A stretch of 18,271 nt of DNA from Microcaldota archaeon (GCA_021791075.1 JAJYXH010000049.1:1-18271), one strand, 5' to 3'; positions 1 to 6,815 are shown, counted from the stretch's first letter. Notes: generated by a model not told the origin, from the letters alone. Made by a program: numbers and translations.

Positions 1-47
1 CACTGCTGCCACTGAGAATTTATCAAAGAGAAGACGTTTATTTGCAC

Positions 48-133
48 TGTGTTGGAGGGTTCAATTCATCCAGTCGCCATAAATGGCGAGGGTTTCTTTC
101 GCCCTCCAAACCACCCACTTCCTAAGAAATCTT
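48..133 (-). ncRNA. Possible structured RNA or decayed transposon-end hairpin
   Basis: No convincing ORF occupies this stretch, but it folds well. TTGGAGGG (52-59) pairs perfectly with CCCTCCAA (102-109). These arms enclose TCGCCAT (74-80) and ATGGCGA (83-89), which form a stem of at least 5 bp. Alternative pairings exist: 85-89 can also pair with 99-103, and 88-92 with 102-106, so two folds exclude each other. On the minus strand a TATA-like TTTAAATA (155-162) would start a transcript near 130-135, just before the structure. The minus-strand hairpin reads GCCATTTATGGC, which resembles hairpins near the right ends of IS200/IS605 elements (TnpB guide-RNA region). No tnpB is present in the window. 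Transcription and identity are inference; an accidental inverted repeat is possible. Confidence 0.3.
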
Positions 134-246
134 ACTGCCAAGAGTTAGAGCGAATATTTAAAAGGATAAACATGGCTATTATTTAGTGAATTAAGCATAG
201 GTGAAGAGAATGGGCGGAGACCAGTGTATGCCATAACAAGAGAGGA

Positions 247-1395
247 TTAATCAAGATCCCCAAAGTCTATTACTGCCGATCCTGAACTTCTCCCGTGTGT
301 CTGCTGCTTTTCCTGATAAACAGTCTTACCTGGCAGCCTCATTCCAAACTCGCTATGCATGACCTCGACCTGTTTGGAGTATGCACTGTCAAATCTTCTG
401 AAGCAGAGGCCTCCCACCAGCGTGGTGGTTATTATCGCACTCTTTATGGTCATGCCCTTTGCCTCGCTCAGCATTCGTATGGTGTCGTCGAGATCACGTT
501 CACCGAAAACCGGCATGAGCATCAGCACGCCGAAAGGAGTTGCAATGTCGCCTGCCAGTGCGTACTTGTTGACAGGAGTGTCAGATCTGCCCACTATGTC
601 CATAAGCAGACTGTCCCTAGTCCCGTAATAAAGCTCCATGTCGGTTACCTTTATGAAGATCGCAGCCATGTACCTGACGGGCAGATTCTGCAGCGATATG
701 GTGACACGTTTTAGGATGCCGCTCTCTATAAGCTTGTAATATGCATACTGGGCCCTCCCGGTATCGAATCCGTATTTCCTGTCTACATCCATTAGGTCCG
801 CCGAGCCGTTGCCGTTCAGCTCGCGCAGGATCGCAAACTCCCTCTGCATCATCTGCTTCTTCTTCTCCTTTGTTGCTTGATAGGATCTGGCGCTGGCCCT
901 GTCAATTATCTTGTCCTTCAGAGTATCGATAAACTCGTCCCTCAGCGGCATGAATCCGTAGTGCTCATAGAAGGGGGTAGTGTACCACTCAGCAGGATAC
1001 TTGAGCAGCAATGTGTTTCTTCTAAGTCTGGCGCTGACAAGCCCTATCTCCCTATTGCTCTCTGCCATGACGTATAGCATAAGGTCGTAATCGCCGCCGC
1101 GCAGCACCGCAGCATATTGTATCCTTGCCTCTGTTTCCAAGATCCTACCCAAGTCGTCGGACCGAGGAATCTCCCTAAGAAACTTTATCAGTATAACGAA
1201 CTTGAGATATCCAAGGCCCTCGAGATCCGTTTCTGCAAGGTACCTTATTTTGTACTTATCCTCAAGGTTGCGTATCCTTCTGTACGCTTTCTGCGAGGAG
1301 ATGCCCACAATCTTGCCCACAAGCCTGGCAGGAGCCCTCCCGTTCATGCTTAATGCAGTAAGGATCCTTTCTTCTATCCTCGCTTCGGCGCGCAT
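247..1395 (-). CDS. Tandem Lrp/AsnC-type winged-helix regulator
   Basis: The 382-aa protein seems to carry two Lrp-like modules. The first has a winged helix at about residues 8-45, including an SSQKAYRRIRNLE recognition-helix region. A RAM-like alpha/beta domain follows, with LGYLKFVILIKF and the GDYDLMLYVMA strand. A second winged helix begins near residue 190 (FAILRELNGNG...YYKLIESGILKRV), followed by a second RAM-like part. Classic Lrp proteins are about 150 aa with one module, so this is a double-length form. It probably binds DNA and senses a small ligand; its targets are unknown. The ATG at 1395 is chosen over the upstream TTG at 1404 because a TATA box is centred 25-26 bp upstream of it, the spacing of a leaderless mRNA. 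It is a single gene, divergent from the small-gene cluster. Confidence 0.75.
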   Translation of the reverse strand: MRAEARIEERILTALSMNGRAPARLVGKIVGISSQKAYRRIRNLEDKYKIRYLAETDLEGLGYLKFVILIKFLREIPRSDDLGRILETEARIQYAAVLRGGDYDLMLYVMAESNREIGLVSARLRRNTLLLKYPAEWYTTPFYEHYGFMPLRDEFIDTLKDKIIDRASARSYQATKEKKKQMMQREFAILRELNGNGSADLMDVDRKYGFDTGRAQYAYYKLIESGILKRVTISLQNLPVRYMAAIFIKVTDMELYYGTRDSLLMDIVGRSDTPVNKYALAGDIATPFGVLMLMPVFGERDLDDTIRMLSEAKGMTIKSAIITTTLVGGLCFRRFDSAYSKQVEVMHSEFGMRLPGKTVYQEKQQTHGRSSGSAVIDFGDLD

Positions 1396-1416
1396 GGTTG
1401 ACAATGGAAAAACAAT

Positions 1417-1424
1417 TTTATAAA
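1417..1424 (-). promoter_or_regulatory. TATA box of the Lrp-like gene (leaderless)
   Basis: TTTATAAA is centred 25-26 bp upstream of the ATG at 1395. This is the spacing at which archaeal TBP/TFB places the transcription start on the start codon, so the mRNA is probably leaderless. It argues against the TTG at 1404. Confidence 0.6.
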
Positions 1425-1517
1425 GTAGTATGATAGCTTCATTGTACGTAGAGTGATTAAATTATTAAAATATTAGGAGTATTATGATTACTTATTGCCG
1501 AATGGGTAGCAAACTCC

Positions 1518-1598
1518 ACAGTATCAATATATACAAGGTCGTTCATAATATTGTCACGGGCTGGGATGCATGGAGTCGGGAAACCAGATTGATACTGT
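1518..1598. repeat. 11-bp inverted repeat around a TATA-like box
   Basis: ACAGTATCAAT (1518-1528) and its exact reverse complement ATTGATACTGT (1588-1598) are separated by 59 nt. The left arm runs into the TATA-like AATATATAC at 1526-1534. The pair could be two operator half-sites or a long RNA stem. No second copy was noticed in the window. Confidence 0.6.
1526..1534 (+). promoter_or_regulatory. TATA-like box, candidate promoter of the small-gene cluster
   Basis: AATATATAC would place a start near 1555. No better TATA box lies between it and the ATG at 1698, where the DNA becomes GC-rich. It is a weak call because the implied leader is long for an archaeon. Confidence 0.3.
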
Positions 1599-1697
1599 AT
1601 CTAATTCTGTGGCTAGACTGAACCCCATTACAACCCCAACTAGCAGAACCGGTTCCTTCTCCCGGCCCGTCAACCCTTATGCTTGCCGGATGATCCA

Positions 1698-1862
1698 ATG
1701 TGGTGCAGCGAGAGACTTGAACATGGCGAAAAGGTCGATGCAACGTGCCAGAGCTGCGGAATGGTCCTTGAATACGGACTCGACGTATCAAGGCACAAGG
1801 GTAAGACTGGACACTCGGACTACATGGGAAAGGAAGGAATGTTCACGCTGATCTTCTGCTGA
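1698..1862 (+). CDS. Small Cys/His-rich protein (54 aa), zinc-binding candidate
   Basis: The ORF is not recognised as a named family. It contains C3, then a C17-x2-C20-G knuckle (ATCQSCGM), then H34 and H39 in SRHKGKTGHSDYM, an arrangement that could hold one zinc ion. Codons resemble those of the neighbours, and TGATC lies exactly 2 nt before the ATG, the same start context as the ftsZ, zinc-protein and phosphodiesterase genes in this window. The next small gene starts 18 nt downstream on the same strand, suggesting an operon. It is short, so chance remains possible. An overlapping 93-codon frame (1570-1851) looks less protein-like because it lacks an RBS and is rich in Arg, Ser and Thr. Confidence 0.45.
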   Translation: MWCSERLEHGEKVDATCQSCGMVLEYGLDVSRHKGKTGHSDYMGKEGMFTLIFC

Positions 1863-1880
1863 AAATACAGGTGGGATAAA

Positions 1881-2006
1881 ATGACAATATGGAACAGGGT
1901 ATTCGGATGCAGGATAAAGGAGTGCGTGCCGACTGAGGACGACAAGAGGCCCGTCAAATTGATACCTGACGGCGAGAACTCGTGGAGGGTAGTCTACGCT
2001 GATTGA
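1881..2006 (+). CDS. Hypothetical 41-aa protein
   Basis: It starts with ATG and is preceded by an SD-like GGTGG (1870-1874) 6 nt upstream. It lies 18 nt after the Cys/His mini-protein and before the 123-aa basic protein, all on the plus strand. The product (MTIWNRVFGCRIKECVPTED...) has two cysteines five residues apart and an acidic, Pro-rich middle. No family is recognised and no membrane segment is seen. Support is the RBS and the operon-like spacing only. Confidence 0.4.
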   Translation: MTIWNRVFGCRIKECVPTEDDKRPVKLIPDGENSWRVVYAD

Positions 2007-2042
2007 TTGTCTGTAATTTCCAAGTTTATACTGGGTGGAGAG

Positions 2043-2414
2043 ATGAATAGGAAGAATATACGAATGGTCAGCCATGGCTATCACTACTTTTTCGTGAGGC
2101 CGGGCAGGAGCGGTAATGTGCACAGAAGTGGTGGCGGCAGAGGCAGATCACTAGATACAACTTGGAGGGCGCAGGAGATGACTGAAGACTTCGTTGTAGT
2201 CGATACAAGAGGAAAGGAGCTTGTTTCAGGAAAAGCAGGCGATTATCTCGTAATTTCGGAGATGGGAAAGTATAACTACGGCATGAACGGAGGTACACCA
2301 AGACGTGGATGGTATAATTCTGGGCTGAAGTTTGAGGTAGTTAAAAAGGGGGATGAAGAGTTCGCTAAGTTCGTTGCTTTAAAAGCCGTAGCTAGGAAGG
2401 CTCTAAGATCCTAG
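2043..2414 (+). CDS. Hypothetical 123-aa basic protein
   Basis: The N-terminal third is Gly/Arg-rich (RPGRSGNVHRSGGGRGR), as in nucleic-acid-binding tails. The C-terminal two thirds look like a small beta-rich fold (DFVVVDTRGKELVSGKAGDYLVISEMG) ending in a basic helix (FAKFVALKAVARKAL). I do not recognise the family. The ATG at 2043 has GGTGGAG (2034-2040) directly upstream and is preferred over the TTG at 2007, which abuts the previous stop. A TATA-like TTTATA at 2025-2030 would fit a shorter form starting at the in-frame ATG 2064. It is the third gene of the small plus-strand cluster and the last before the insertion sequence. Confidence 0.55.
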   Translation: MNRKNIRMVSHGYHYFFVRPGRSGNVHRSGGGRGRSLDTTWRAQEMTEDFVVVDTRGKELVSGKAGDYLVISEMGKYNYGMNGGTPRRGWYNSGLKFEVVKKGDEEFAKFVALKAVARKALRS

Positions 2415-2415
2415 A

Positions 2416-2435
2416 ATATAGTATTATATAGTATT
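2416..2435. repeat. Tandem 10-bp repeat, two copies
   Basis: ATATAGTATT occurs twice in direct succession just after the stop of the 123-aa protein gene. It is AT-rich and may be no more than slippage. Confidence 0.7.
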
Positions 2436-2515
2436 CGAATCGCTAAAGACCGGAAGAAGATATTGGCTCTGGTTCAGACTTTGTTCGGCAGGCGGTTATC
2501 TTGTGGTAAATTATA

Positions 2516-2543
2516 TGTGTAGTCCTGAATTATGTTCCTCTCG
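2516..2543. repeat. Terminal inverted repeat of the IS, transposase 3' side
   Basis: It matches the reverse complement of 3508-3535 at 23 of 28 positions. It contains the transposase stop codon at 2530-2532. Confidence 0.85.
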
Positions 2544-3453
2544 ATAAAATTGTTTGGGTCTTTTCGTTTAAAAACCTCTTGTCGGGTCTTCCGCCCTTCA
2601 ATACAAACGCTTCGTATGGGGTGATCGGTGTTCCGTCCTTCTCCAACGACATATGTGGCCTCTGGAAATTGTAATAGGATATGGCCTCTTTCGGAGTGTT
2701 ATAGTAACGCAGCAATCTCTCGAAGGTATGGTGGAACTTCTCCTGTTTTCCATTGGTCTGCGGATGTTTTACTCTTGCAAGTATCAACTCAGTTCCGTTT
2801 GCCTGTACCTCGTTCCTGAATCTGTAATTATTGTTTTTATCTTTGCAGAACTGGGATCCGTGGTCTGTCAAGAGATGCTTTGGGGATCCGTATCTCCTCA
2901 GCGCCTCGTTGAACACCCTGAGTGCGTTTTCTGTGGTTGCATTCTTGAATATACCATATGCAATGATGTATCGTGATGCATCGTCAAGATATGCGATAAG
3001 TTGACCCAACTTGGTTTCATGCCAACTGGTGTGCCACAGAGAATTCGAATGTTTTCTCTCGTATCTGATCCACTTCCTTCTCCTGCCCTTCTTAGGCTCC
3101 GTATTGGCAAGACCCTTCCATTTGAGGTATCTGTGGATCTTGTTGTGAAAAATCGATATGTCGTCACGTTTGAGTAGTCGTTCCAGTCTCGGCGCCCCAA
3201 AATCCTTATATCTTCCCTTCATCGACATAATCTGTCCCTCCCCGTATTCTGCCAGTGGGGCAGGCTTCCTGCCACATTTCCGGATATGGAGCTGTTCGAT
3301 GAGATATCCTGGAGTATCCTTGTACCTCCTGTTCAACATCCTTGCATACCTGGGAGCTATGCCTTGTTGACGGGCAATTCTGTACGTTGACTGTTCTCCT
3401 TTCCTCATCTCCCGTATTATCCATCTTAGCCCCTTGTTGTTCAGTTTTCTCAT
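2530..3453 (-). CDS. IS481-family DDE transposase, probably inactive
   Basis: The 307-aa product has an N-terminal helix-turn-helix (STYRIARQQGIAPRYARML) and an rve-type integrase core. The second catalytic Asp is D197 in LLTDHGSQF and the Glu is E238 in HPQTNGKQEKFH; both are present. Where the family has Asp in WHTD-W, this copy reads WHTSW, with Ser at about residue 143 (codon AGT, 3025-3027). Loss of that metal ligand should block strand transfer. The rest of the frame is open over its full length. The ATG at 3453 is preferred: an upstream TTG at 3531 would begin inside the terminal repeat, and MRKLNNKG resembles the usual start of this group. An AATATTT box lies about 25 bp upstream. Family membership is confident; inactivity is inferred. 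Confidence 0.88.
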   Translation of the reverse strand: MRKLNNKGLRWIIREMRKGEQSTYRIARQQGIAPRYARMLNRRYKDTPGYLIEQLHIRKCGRKPAPLAEYGEGQIMSMKGRYKDFGAPRLERLLKRDDISIFHNKIHRYLKWKGLANTEPKKGRRRKWIRYERKHSNSLWHTSWHETKLGQLIAYLDDASRYIIAYGIFKNATTENALRVFNEALRRYGSPKHLLTDHGSQFCKDKNNNYRFRNEVQANGTELILARVKHPQTNGKQEKFHHTFERLLRYYNTPKEAISYYNFQRPHMSLEKDGTPITPYEAFVLKGGRPDKRFLNEKTQTILSRGT

Positions 3454-3507
3454 GATCTGTATGTCTCTATCATGGAAATATTCGTTTATGGTGACATACT
3501 TCCTTGA

Positions 3508-3535
3508 CGAGAGGAACTTATTTCGGGACAAGACA
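3508..3535. repeat. Terminal inverted repeat of the IS, transposase 5' side
   Basis: It is the partner of 2516-2543. The HAD-gene TATA box begins about 23 bp beyond this end. Confidence 0.85.
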
Positions 3536-3558
3536 TTGAAGCCTCAGAATAGGGAAAA

Positions 3559-3566
3559 TATATATA
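3559..3566 (+). promoter_or_regulatory. TATA box of the HAD phosphatase gene
   Basis: TATATATA is centred about 34 bp before the ATG at 3597, which predicts a start near 3588 and a leader of about 9 nt. It rules out the upstream ATG at 3573, only about 10 nt from the box. Confidence 0.55.
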
Positions 3567-3596
3567 CTGGCAATGAGAAAAGATCTTGGTTATACG

Positions 3597-4361
3597 ATGC
3601 CCTTACAGAATGTTAGCCTATTGGTATTCGACATGGACGGGGTCTTCAGGGACTCTACAAAGGTCGTCACCGAGGGTTTCAGGAGGGCCTTTGAGAGCGA
3701 GGGGTTCGATTTTGGCATAGAGGAGAGGGAGGCCCACTTCCTTTTGGGCCTTGGAAAGTACAACGACAGAAACCGCTGCCTGCTTGCGCTGCTCTCCCTT
3801 CTAAGATCAAAGACCGATCTTAAGGAGATTATCTACAAGATCGATGCCGAGGCGATTATTGACCAGGTAGTCGCTAAGCACAGCAGTGATGACGACGCAA
3901 GCATACTCGAAAGGCTGCAGAATGTCTATTACTCGTTCATAAACTCCGATGATGCCAAGAGGCTGATGAAGATCTATCCCAATTCGGAGGCGCACATGGA
4001 GCTACTCAAGAAGAAGGGATACAAGGTGGCGATATTCTCAAACGCAAGCATAAGGTCGATAAAGAGGGACATACCGTATCTCGAAAAATTCGATGAGGTT
4101 GCATCGATAGAGACCGTCAAGAACAAGAAGCCGTCAGGGGAAGGAATACTGCTTGTCGCAAAGTCCCTTGGCATCAACCTCTCTAATACTGCATATGTCG
4201 GAGACACCATAGTTGACATACAGGCGGCTAAGGACGCCGGGTGCAAGTCGATAGTGCTCCTGGAGGGGGGGATGGGAATAATCGCGCACCTTGAGGCGGA
4301 GAAACCCGACTTAATGTTCAAGAATCTCGCAGACCTTGCAAAACATCTCACCGGCAGATGA
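3597..4361 (+). CDS. HAD-superfamily phosphatase (subfamily IA type)
   Basis: The 254-aa product has all four HAD motifs. Motif I is FDMDGV with nucleophile D12 and acid/base D14. Motif II is IFSNAS with S148. Motif III is the Lys in NKKPSGEG, about residue 178. Motif IV is YVGDTIVDIQAAKDAG with D203 and D207. An all-helical cap sits between motifs I and II (about 20-125), as in phosphoglycolate phosphatase and beta-phosphoglucomutase relatives. It should remove phosphate from a small metabolite through an aspartyl-phosphate; the substrate cannot be read from sequence. The ATG at 3597 fits the promoter better than the ATG at 3573. The gene stands alone between the IS481 element and the IS66 remnant. 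Confidence 0.82.
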   Translation: MPLQNVSLLVFDMDGVFRDSTKVVTEGFRRAFESEGFDFGIEEREAHFLLGLGKYNDRNRCLLALLSLLRSKTDLKEIIYKIDAEAIIDQVVAKHSSDDDASILERLQNVYYSFINSDDAKRLMKIYPNSEAHMELLKKKGYKVAIFSNASIRSIKRDIPYLEKFDEVASIETVKNKKPSGEGILLVAKSLGINLSNTAYVGDTIVDIQAAKDAGCKSIVLLEGGMGIIAHLEAEKPDLMFKNLADLAKHLTGR

Positions 4362-4418
4362 CCTAGTAGTGAGAGAGCATCAACGATTACGCTTTTCGCA
4401 AAATTCGTACATGTTTAA

Positions 4419-4724
4419 CTAAACCAATGTAAACGTCTAAAAGCGAATACTATTTCTATCCTGATTGTGGGATATACGACGGAGTGGTATGATAAGGAGT
4501 GCAGATCCATAAGGTATCCGGGCATAGAGCTGACCAACAACCTTTCGGAACAGGAATTAGGGGAGTCGGTCATCTACAGGAAGATCATTGGTGCATTCAG
4601 GTCAAAGGAAGGACCCACATATTACGAGAGACTTGCATCCTTGTTTGCAACATGGCAACTGCAGGGTCTCGATGTGCAGGTAGAACCCATGAGGATGTTA
4701 ATCTCGAACCCATGCCAGAGCTAA
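4419..4724 (+). pseudogene. C-terminal remnant of an IS66-family transposase
   Basis: The frame from about 4470 reads YPGIELTNNLSEQELGE followed by VIYRKIIGAFRSKEG...YERLASLFATWQLQGLDV. This matches the C-terminal end of IS66 (DDE_Tnp_IS66) transposases, typically GVEPTNN.AE..LR..V..RK..G..RS..G, including the conserved E after NN-x2. Only about 85 of some 450-500 codons remain; the catalytic Asp residues and the DNA-binding part are absent. The frame is open back to 4419, but the first residues show no similarity that I recognise. No RBS precedes the possible GTG at 4467. It is a scar of a second mobile element, one gene away from the IS481 copy. Confidence 0.78.
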
Positions 4725-4748
4725 ACATGTACCAAAACTCTAAGAAAG

Positions 4749-4757
4749 CTTTATATA
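4749..4757 (+). promoter_or_regulatory. TATA box of the Fic gene, with leader hairpin
   Basis: CTTTATATA predicts a start near 4779 and a leader of about 54 nt. The leader can form a 5-bp hairpin, GCCCA (4792-4796) with TGGGC (4800-4804), ahead of a strong SD, GGAGGTGA (4821-4828), that sets the GTG start at 4833. Confidence 0.65.
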
Positions 4758-4832
4758 GAGCCGTACCCAGATACCATACGTCTTTGTTTAGGCCCATTTT
4801 GGGCAGGTCTTCAAGGCCAAGGAGGTGAGGAA

Positions 4833-6815
4833 GTGGACAGTACCCTAATCGAGTACGCCAGGGCTATAGACGAGCTGGGCATCGTAGATCACTTAAGGAT
4901 CACTGACCTTGCTGCCAGAGATAGGCTATCGCTCATAAACGATGCCATATTCAAGTCCATATTCTACTCGAAGCCAGACTCACAGGGTTACACCGCAAGG
5001 TTCATGCTCTCAAACGGGCATGTTGACAGGAAGGACAGCGAACTCCAAGACTACATACAACTCCTCAACATAAGCGATCTCGCAGATTACATGAGCAAAT
5101 TTTATGACCAGAAGATCGGCGCGGATCAGCTCCTTGAGGCAAGGAACAGGGAGCTGGAGGGCGCCGTTGGAATGTACTCACACGACAGTTTCAGGGAATG
5201 GCGCGTAAAGGTCGGCAGATCCGGACTCTTCATATCACCCCCGGAGACTGAGGTAAAGTCCAGGCTCGAAGAGGTTGCGGGAATACTCAACAGGGAGGTC
5301 AATACCGACTCCGAAGCGATAGTAAATGCGGCAGACTTCTTCCTCAAGTTTATAAGACTCCATCCCTTCGATGAAGGAAATGGGAGAACGGGAAGAATAA
5401 TAACAAACACGTACCTGCTTGAGCACGGCCTGAACCAGATGATAGTCACAAGCGACCCGAAGGACAAGGATGCGAATGAGATTGGCATCGATATCTTCTC
5501 GTTCTCCGGCCAGAGGGGCCCGTACATATCATGGATGCTGGCATCGCTTGCAGGCGGAAAGAAGATCCATGAATTGGCGGACCACCTGAAAGCGGTTAAG
5601 ACAGACAATCCATATGCGATAGAACTTAGGGACACGATGCTCTGGCATGCCGGGGAGATCGAGAGGGGTGCATTGAAGGTTAGCATAAACAAGCTCTACT
5701 GGGGCGGAAGATCCGAGTGGGGACCCGCAGTCTGCGCGGCGCTATGGCTCTCAAGGAGAAGCGGCATAGACAGCCAGATACTGTTGGATGCGCTCAACAA
5801 CGGCGATGACAAGATAAGGGCAGTTGCAGTCTTTGCAATGGAGGCCATCGACTTCGAGAAGTACCGCGACAATATAAAGAGGGTCGCTTTTGCCGCCGGA
5901 GGATATAGCAAGACCGCGGCGATAGGCGTACTGGGCAAGAAGAACGTCGTGGAGCACGAGCTCATGTCGCAGCTATTCGATAGGCATGAAAATTCTGCAA
6001 TAAACCTCTCGATAGGCGTATACCTCAGGAATATAGACTCTCCTGATGCGGTAGAGACGATCAGGGCACTGCTCGACAACGAGGACAAGAACCTGAGGGT
6101 CAGGGGATACCATGCGGCAGTTGCCTACGGATCTGCAGACGATGTTATAGATATTATTGAGAGAAGATTGAAGAATGAGCCGAACGAACTGAAGAAGGCA
6201 ACGCTTGAGGAGATAAGCAGGACTGAGAAGATCAACTCTTCTGACGAGATTGTAGAGAGCCTGATAAAGATGATGAAGGATGACGACTTTGCAAGAAAGG
6301 TGGTGCTCGGGGAGCTCAGCAACAAGACCGAGATAAATGCTCTCTACATTCCCTTCCTTGAGGATGTCTTAGGATCGGGGAGCTATGATCAGACCGATAA
6401 GACCTTTGCAACATACTTGGTCGGCCGGGAGAGGGGATTTGCATATCTGAAGTCCGCTTATGGCCTTGATTTTGAAGACCGAAAGAGCACGACTGAGAAC
6501 GTCGCCCTGGCACTTGTCTACGCAAATGACCTGAAGAGCGGAAGGATGCAGAATCTAGACGGTCTCAGGCCGCTAAACGATGAACAGTACAACTTTGCGA
6601 TAGCACTGTTGATTGCCGGAAGCGAGTTGGGGAAGGCGGAGATCACAGCGAAACTCACCGAGATAGACCAGCGCCAGCAGCAGACCAGGCATTCCGACAG
6701 TTTCTATAACATAATACCTAGCCTGATAAAGGGATTGAATGGCAACGGGGCCGTAGATCACTCGGAGCTTACTGGAATCATGAGGGGAATGGGGTCCAGA
6801 AAACGGATCGTATGA
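4833..6815 (+). CDS. Fic-domain protein with C-terminal HEAT-like repeats
   Basis: Residues about 60-245 form a Fic/Fido domain with the full catalytic motif HPFDEGNGRTGR (H177-R188). The family moves AMP or another phosphate-linked group from a nucleotide onto a protein hydroxyl. A flap-like FREWRVKVGRSGLFISPP (about 120-137) precedes it. Residues about 290-520 are runs of paired helices (RAVAVFAMEAI..., TAAIGVLGKK..., LRVRGYHAAVAYGS...) that look like HEAT/PBS repeats, suited to holding a protein partner; the last 140 residues are unassigned. No clear inhibitory (S/T)xxxE(G/N) motif is present; NRELEG (105-110) is nearest but has Asn and lies close to the core. GTG start with a strong SD. 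No antitoxin-like small gene lies beside it. It ends 2 nt from the convergent phosphodiesterase gene. Confidence 0.85.
   Translation: MDSTLIEYARAIDELGIVDHLRITDLAARDRLSLINDAIFKSIFYSKPDSQGYTARFMLSNGHVDRKDSELQDYIQLLNISDLADYMSKFYDQKIGADQLLEARNRELEGAVGMYSHDSFREWRVKVGRSGLFISPPETEVKSRLEEVAGILNREVNTDSEAIVNAADFFLKFIRLHPFDEGNGRTGRIITNTYLLEHGLNQMIVTSDPKDKDANEIGIDIFSFSGQRGPYISWMLASLAGGKKIHELADHLKAVKTDNPYAIELRDTMLWHAGEIERGALKVSINKLYWGGRSEWGPAVCAALWLSRRSGIDSQILLDALNNGDDKIRAVAVFAMEAIDFEKYRDNIKRVAFAAGGYSKTAAIGVLGKKNVVEHELMSQLFDRHENSAINLSIGVYLRNIDSPDAVETIRALLDNEDKNLRVRGYHAAVAYGSADDVIDIIERRLKNEPNELKKATLEEISRTEKINSSDEIVESLIKMMKDDDFARKVVLGELSNKTEINALYIPFLEDVLGSGSYDQTDKTFATYLVGRERGFAYLKSAYGLDFEDRKSTTENVALALVYANDLKSGRMQNLDGLRPLNDEQYNFAIALLIAGSELGKAEITAKLTEIDQRQQQTRHSDSFYNIIPSLIKGLNGNGAVDHSELTGIMRGMGSRKRIV

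Larger units (their letters stand above)
1396..1697. other. AT-rich 302-nt gap without a gene
   Basis: I see no credible coding region here. The gap holds the promoter of the leftward Lrp-like gene, an AT-rich block at 1455-1480, a perfect 11-bp inverted repeat, and a plus-strand TATA-like AATATATAC (1526-1534). The last could drive the small genes downstream through a leader of roughly 140 nt. Confidence 0.6.
2516..3535 (-). mobile_element. IS481-like insertion sequence (about 1,020 bp)
   Basis: The element is bounded by 28-bp terminal inverted repeats (2516-2543 and 3508-3535) that match at 23 of 28 positions and begin with TGT. They end with a shared inner block, GTTCCTCTCG. One transposase gene fills nearly the whole element, and its stop codon lies inside the 2516-2543 repeat. 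I see no target-site duplication: the left flank ends ...AATTATA and the right flank begins TTGAAG. Length and layout fit the IS481 group. The missing duplication suggests an old insertion, a later rearrangement at one flank, or slightly misplaced ends. Confidence 0.85.

Noticed and set aside
57..78. T-arm-like GGTTCAATTC followed by CGCCA, a possible tRNA end
   Set aside because: The bases flanking the loop do not form a 5-bp T stem, and no acceptor or anticodon arm fits upstream.
2..120. Open reading frames running in from the left edge (25-41 codons)
   Set aside because: They have no recognisable protein features and overlap the foldable element. They could be the tail of an outside gene, but nothing supports it.
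1612..1643. GCTAG ... CTAGC hairpin in the gap before the small genes
   Set aside because: The 5-bp stem with a loop over 20 nt is not stable, and no poly-T follows.
4390..4445. CGCTTTT ... AAAAGCG inverted repeat before the IS66 remnant
   Set aside because: The 7-bp arms with a 42-nt spacer in AT-rich DNA are too weak to call an IS end or terminator.
4499..4828. 109-codon frame overlapping the IS66 remnant
   Set aside because: The other frame matches the IS66 transposase C-terminus, so this one is a shadow.
5145..5162. NRELEG in the Fic protein as an inhibitory helix motif
   Set aside because: The motif needs Ser or Thr at the first position and usually lies farther before the catalytic His (about 125 residues, against 68 here).
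5126..5692. 188-codon open frame opposite the Fic domain
   Set aside because: It is a low-complexity mirror of the Fic gene with no RBS.
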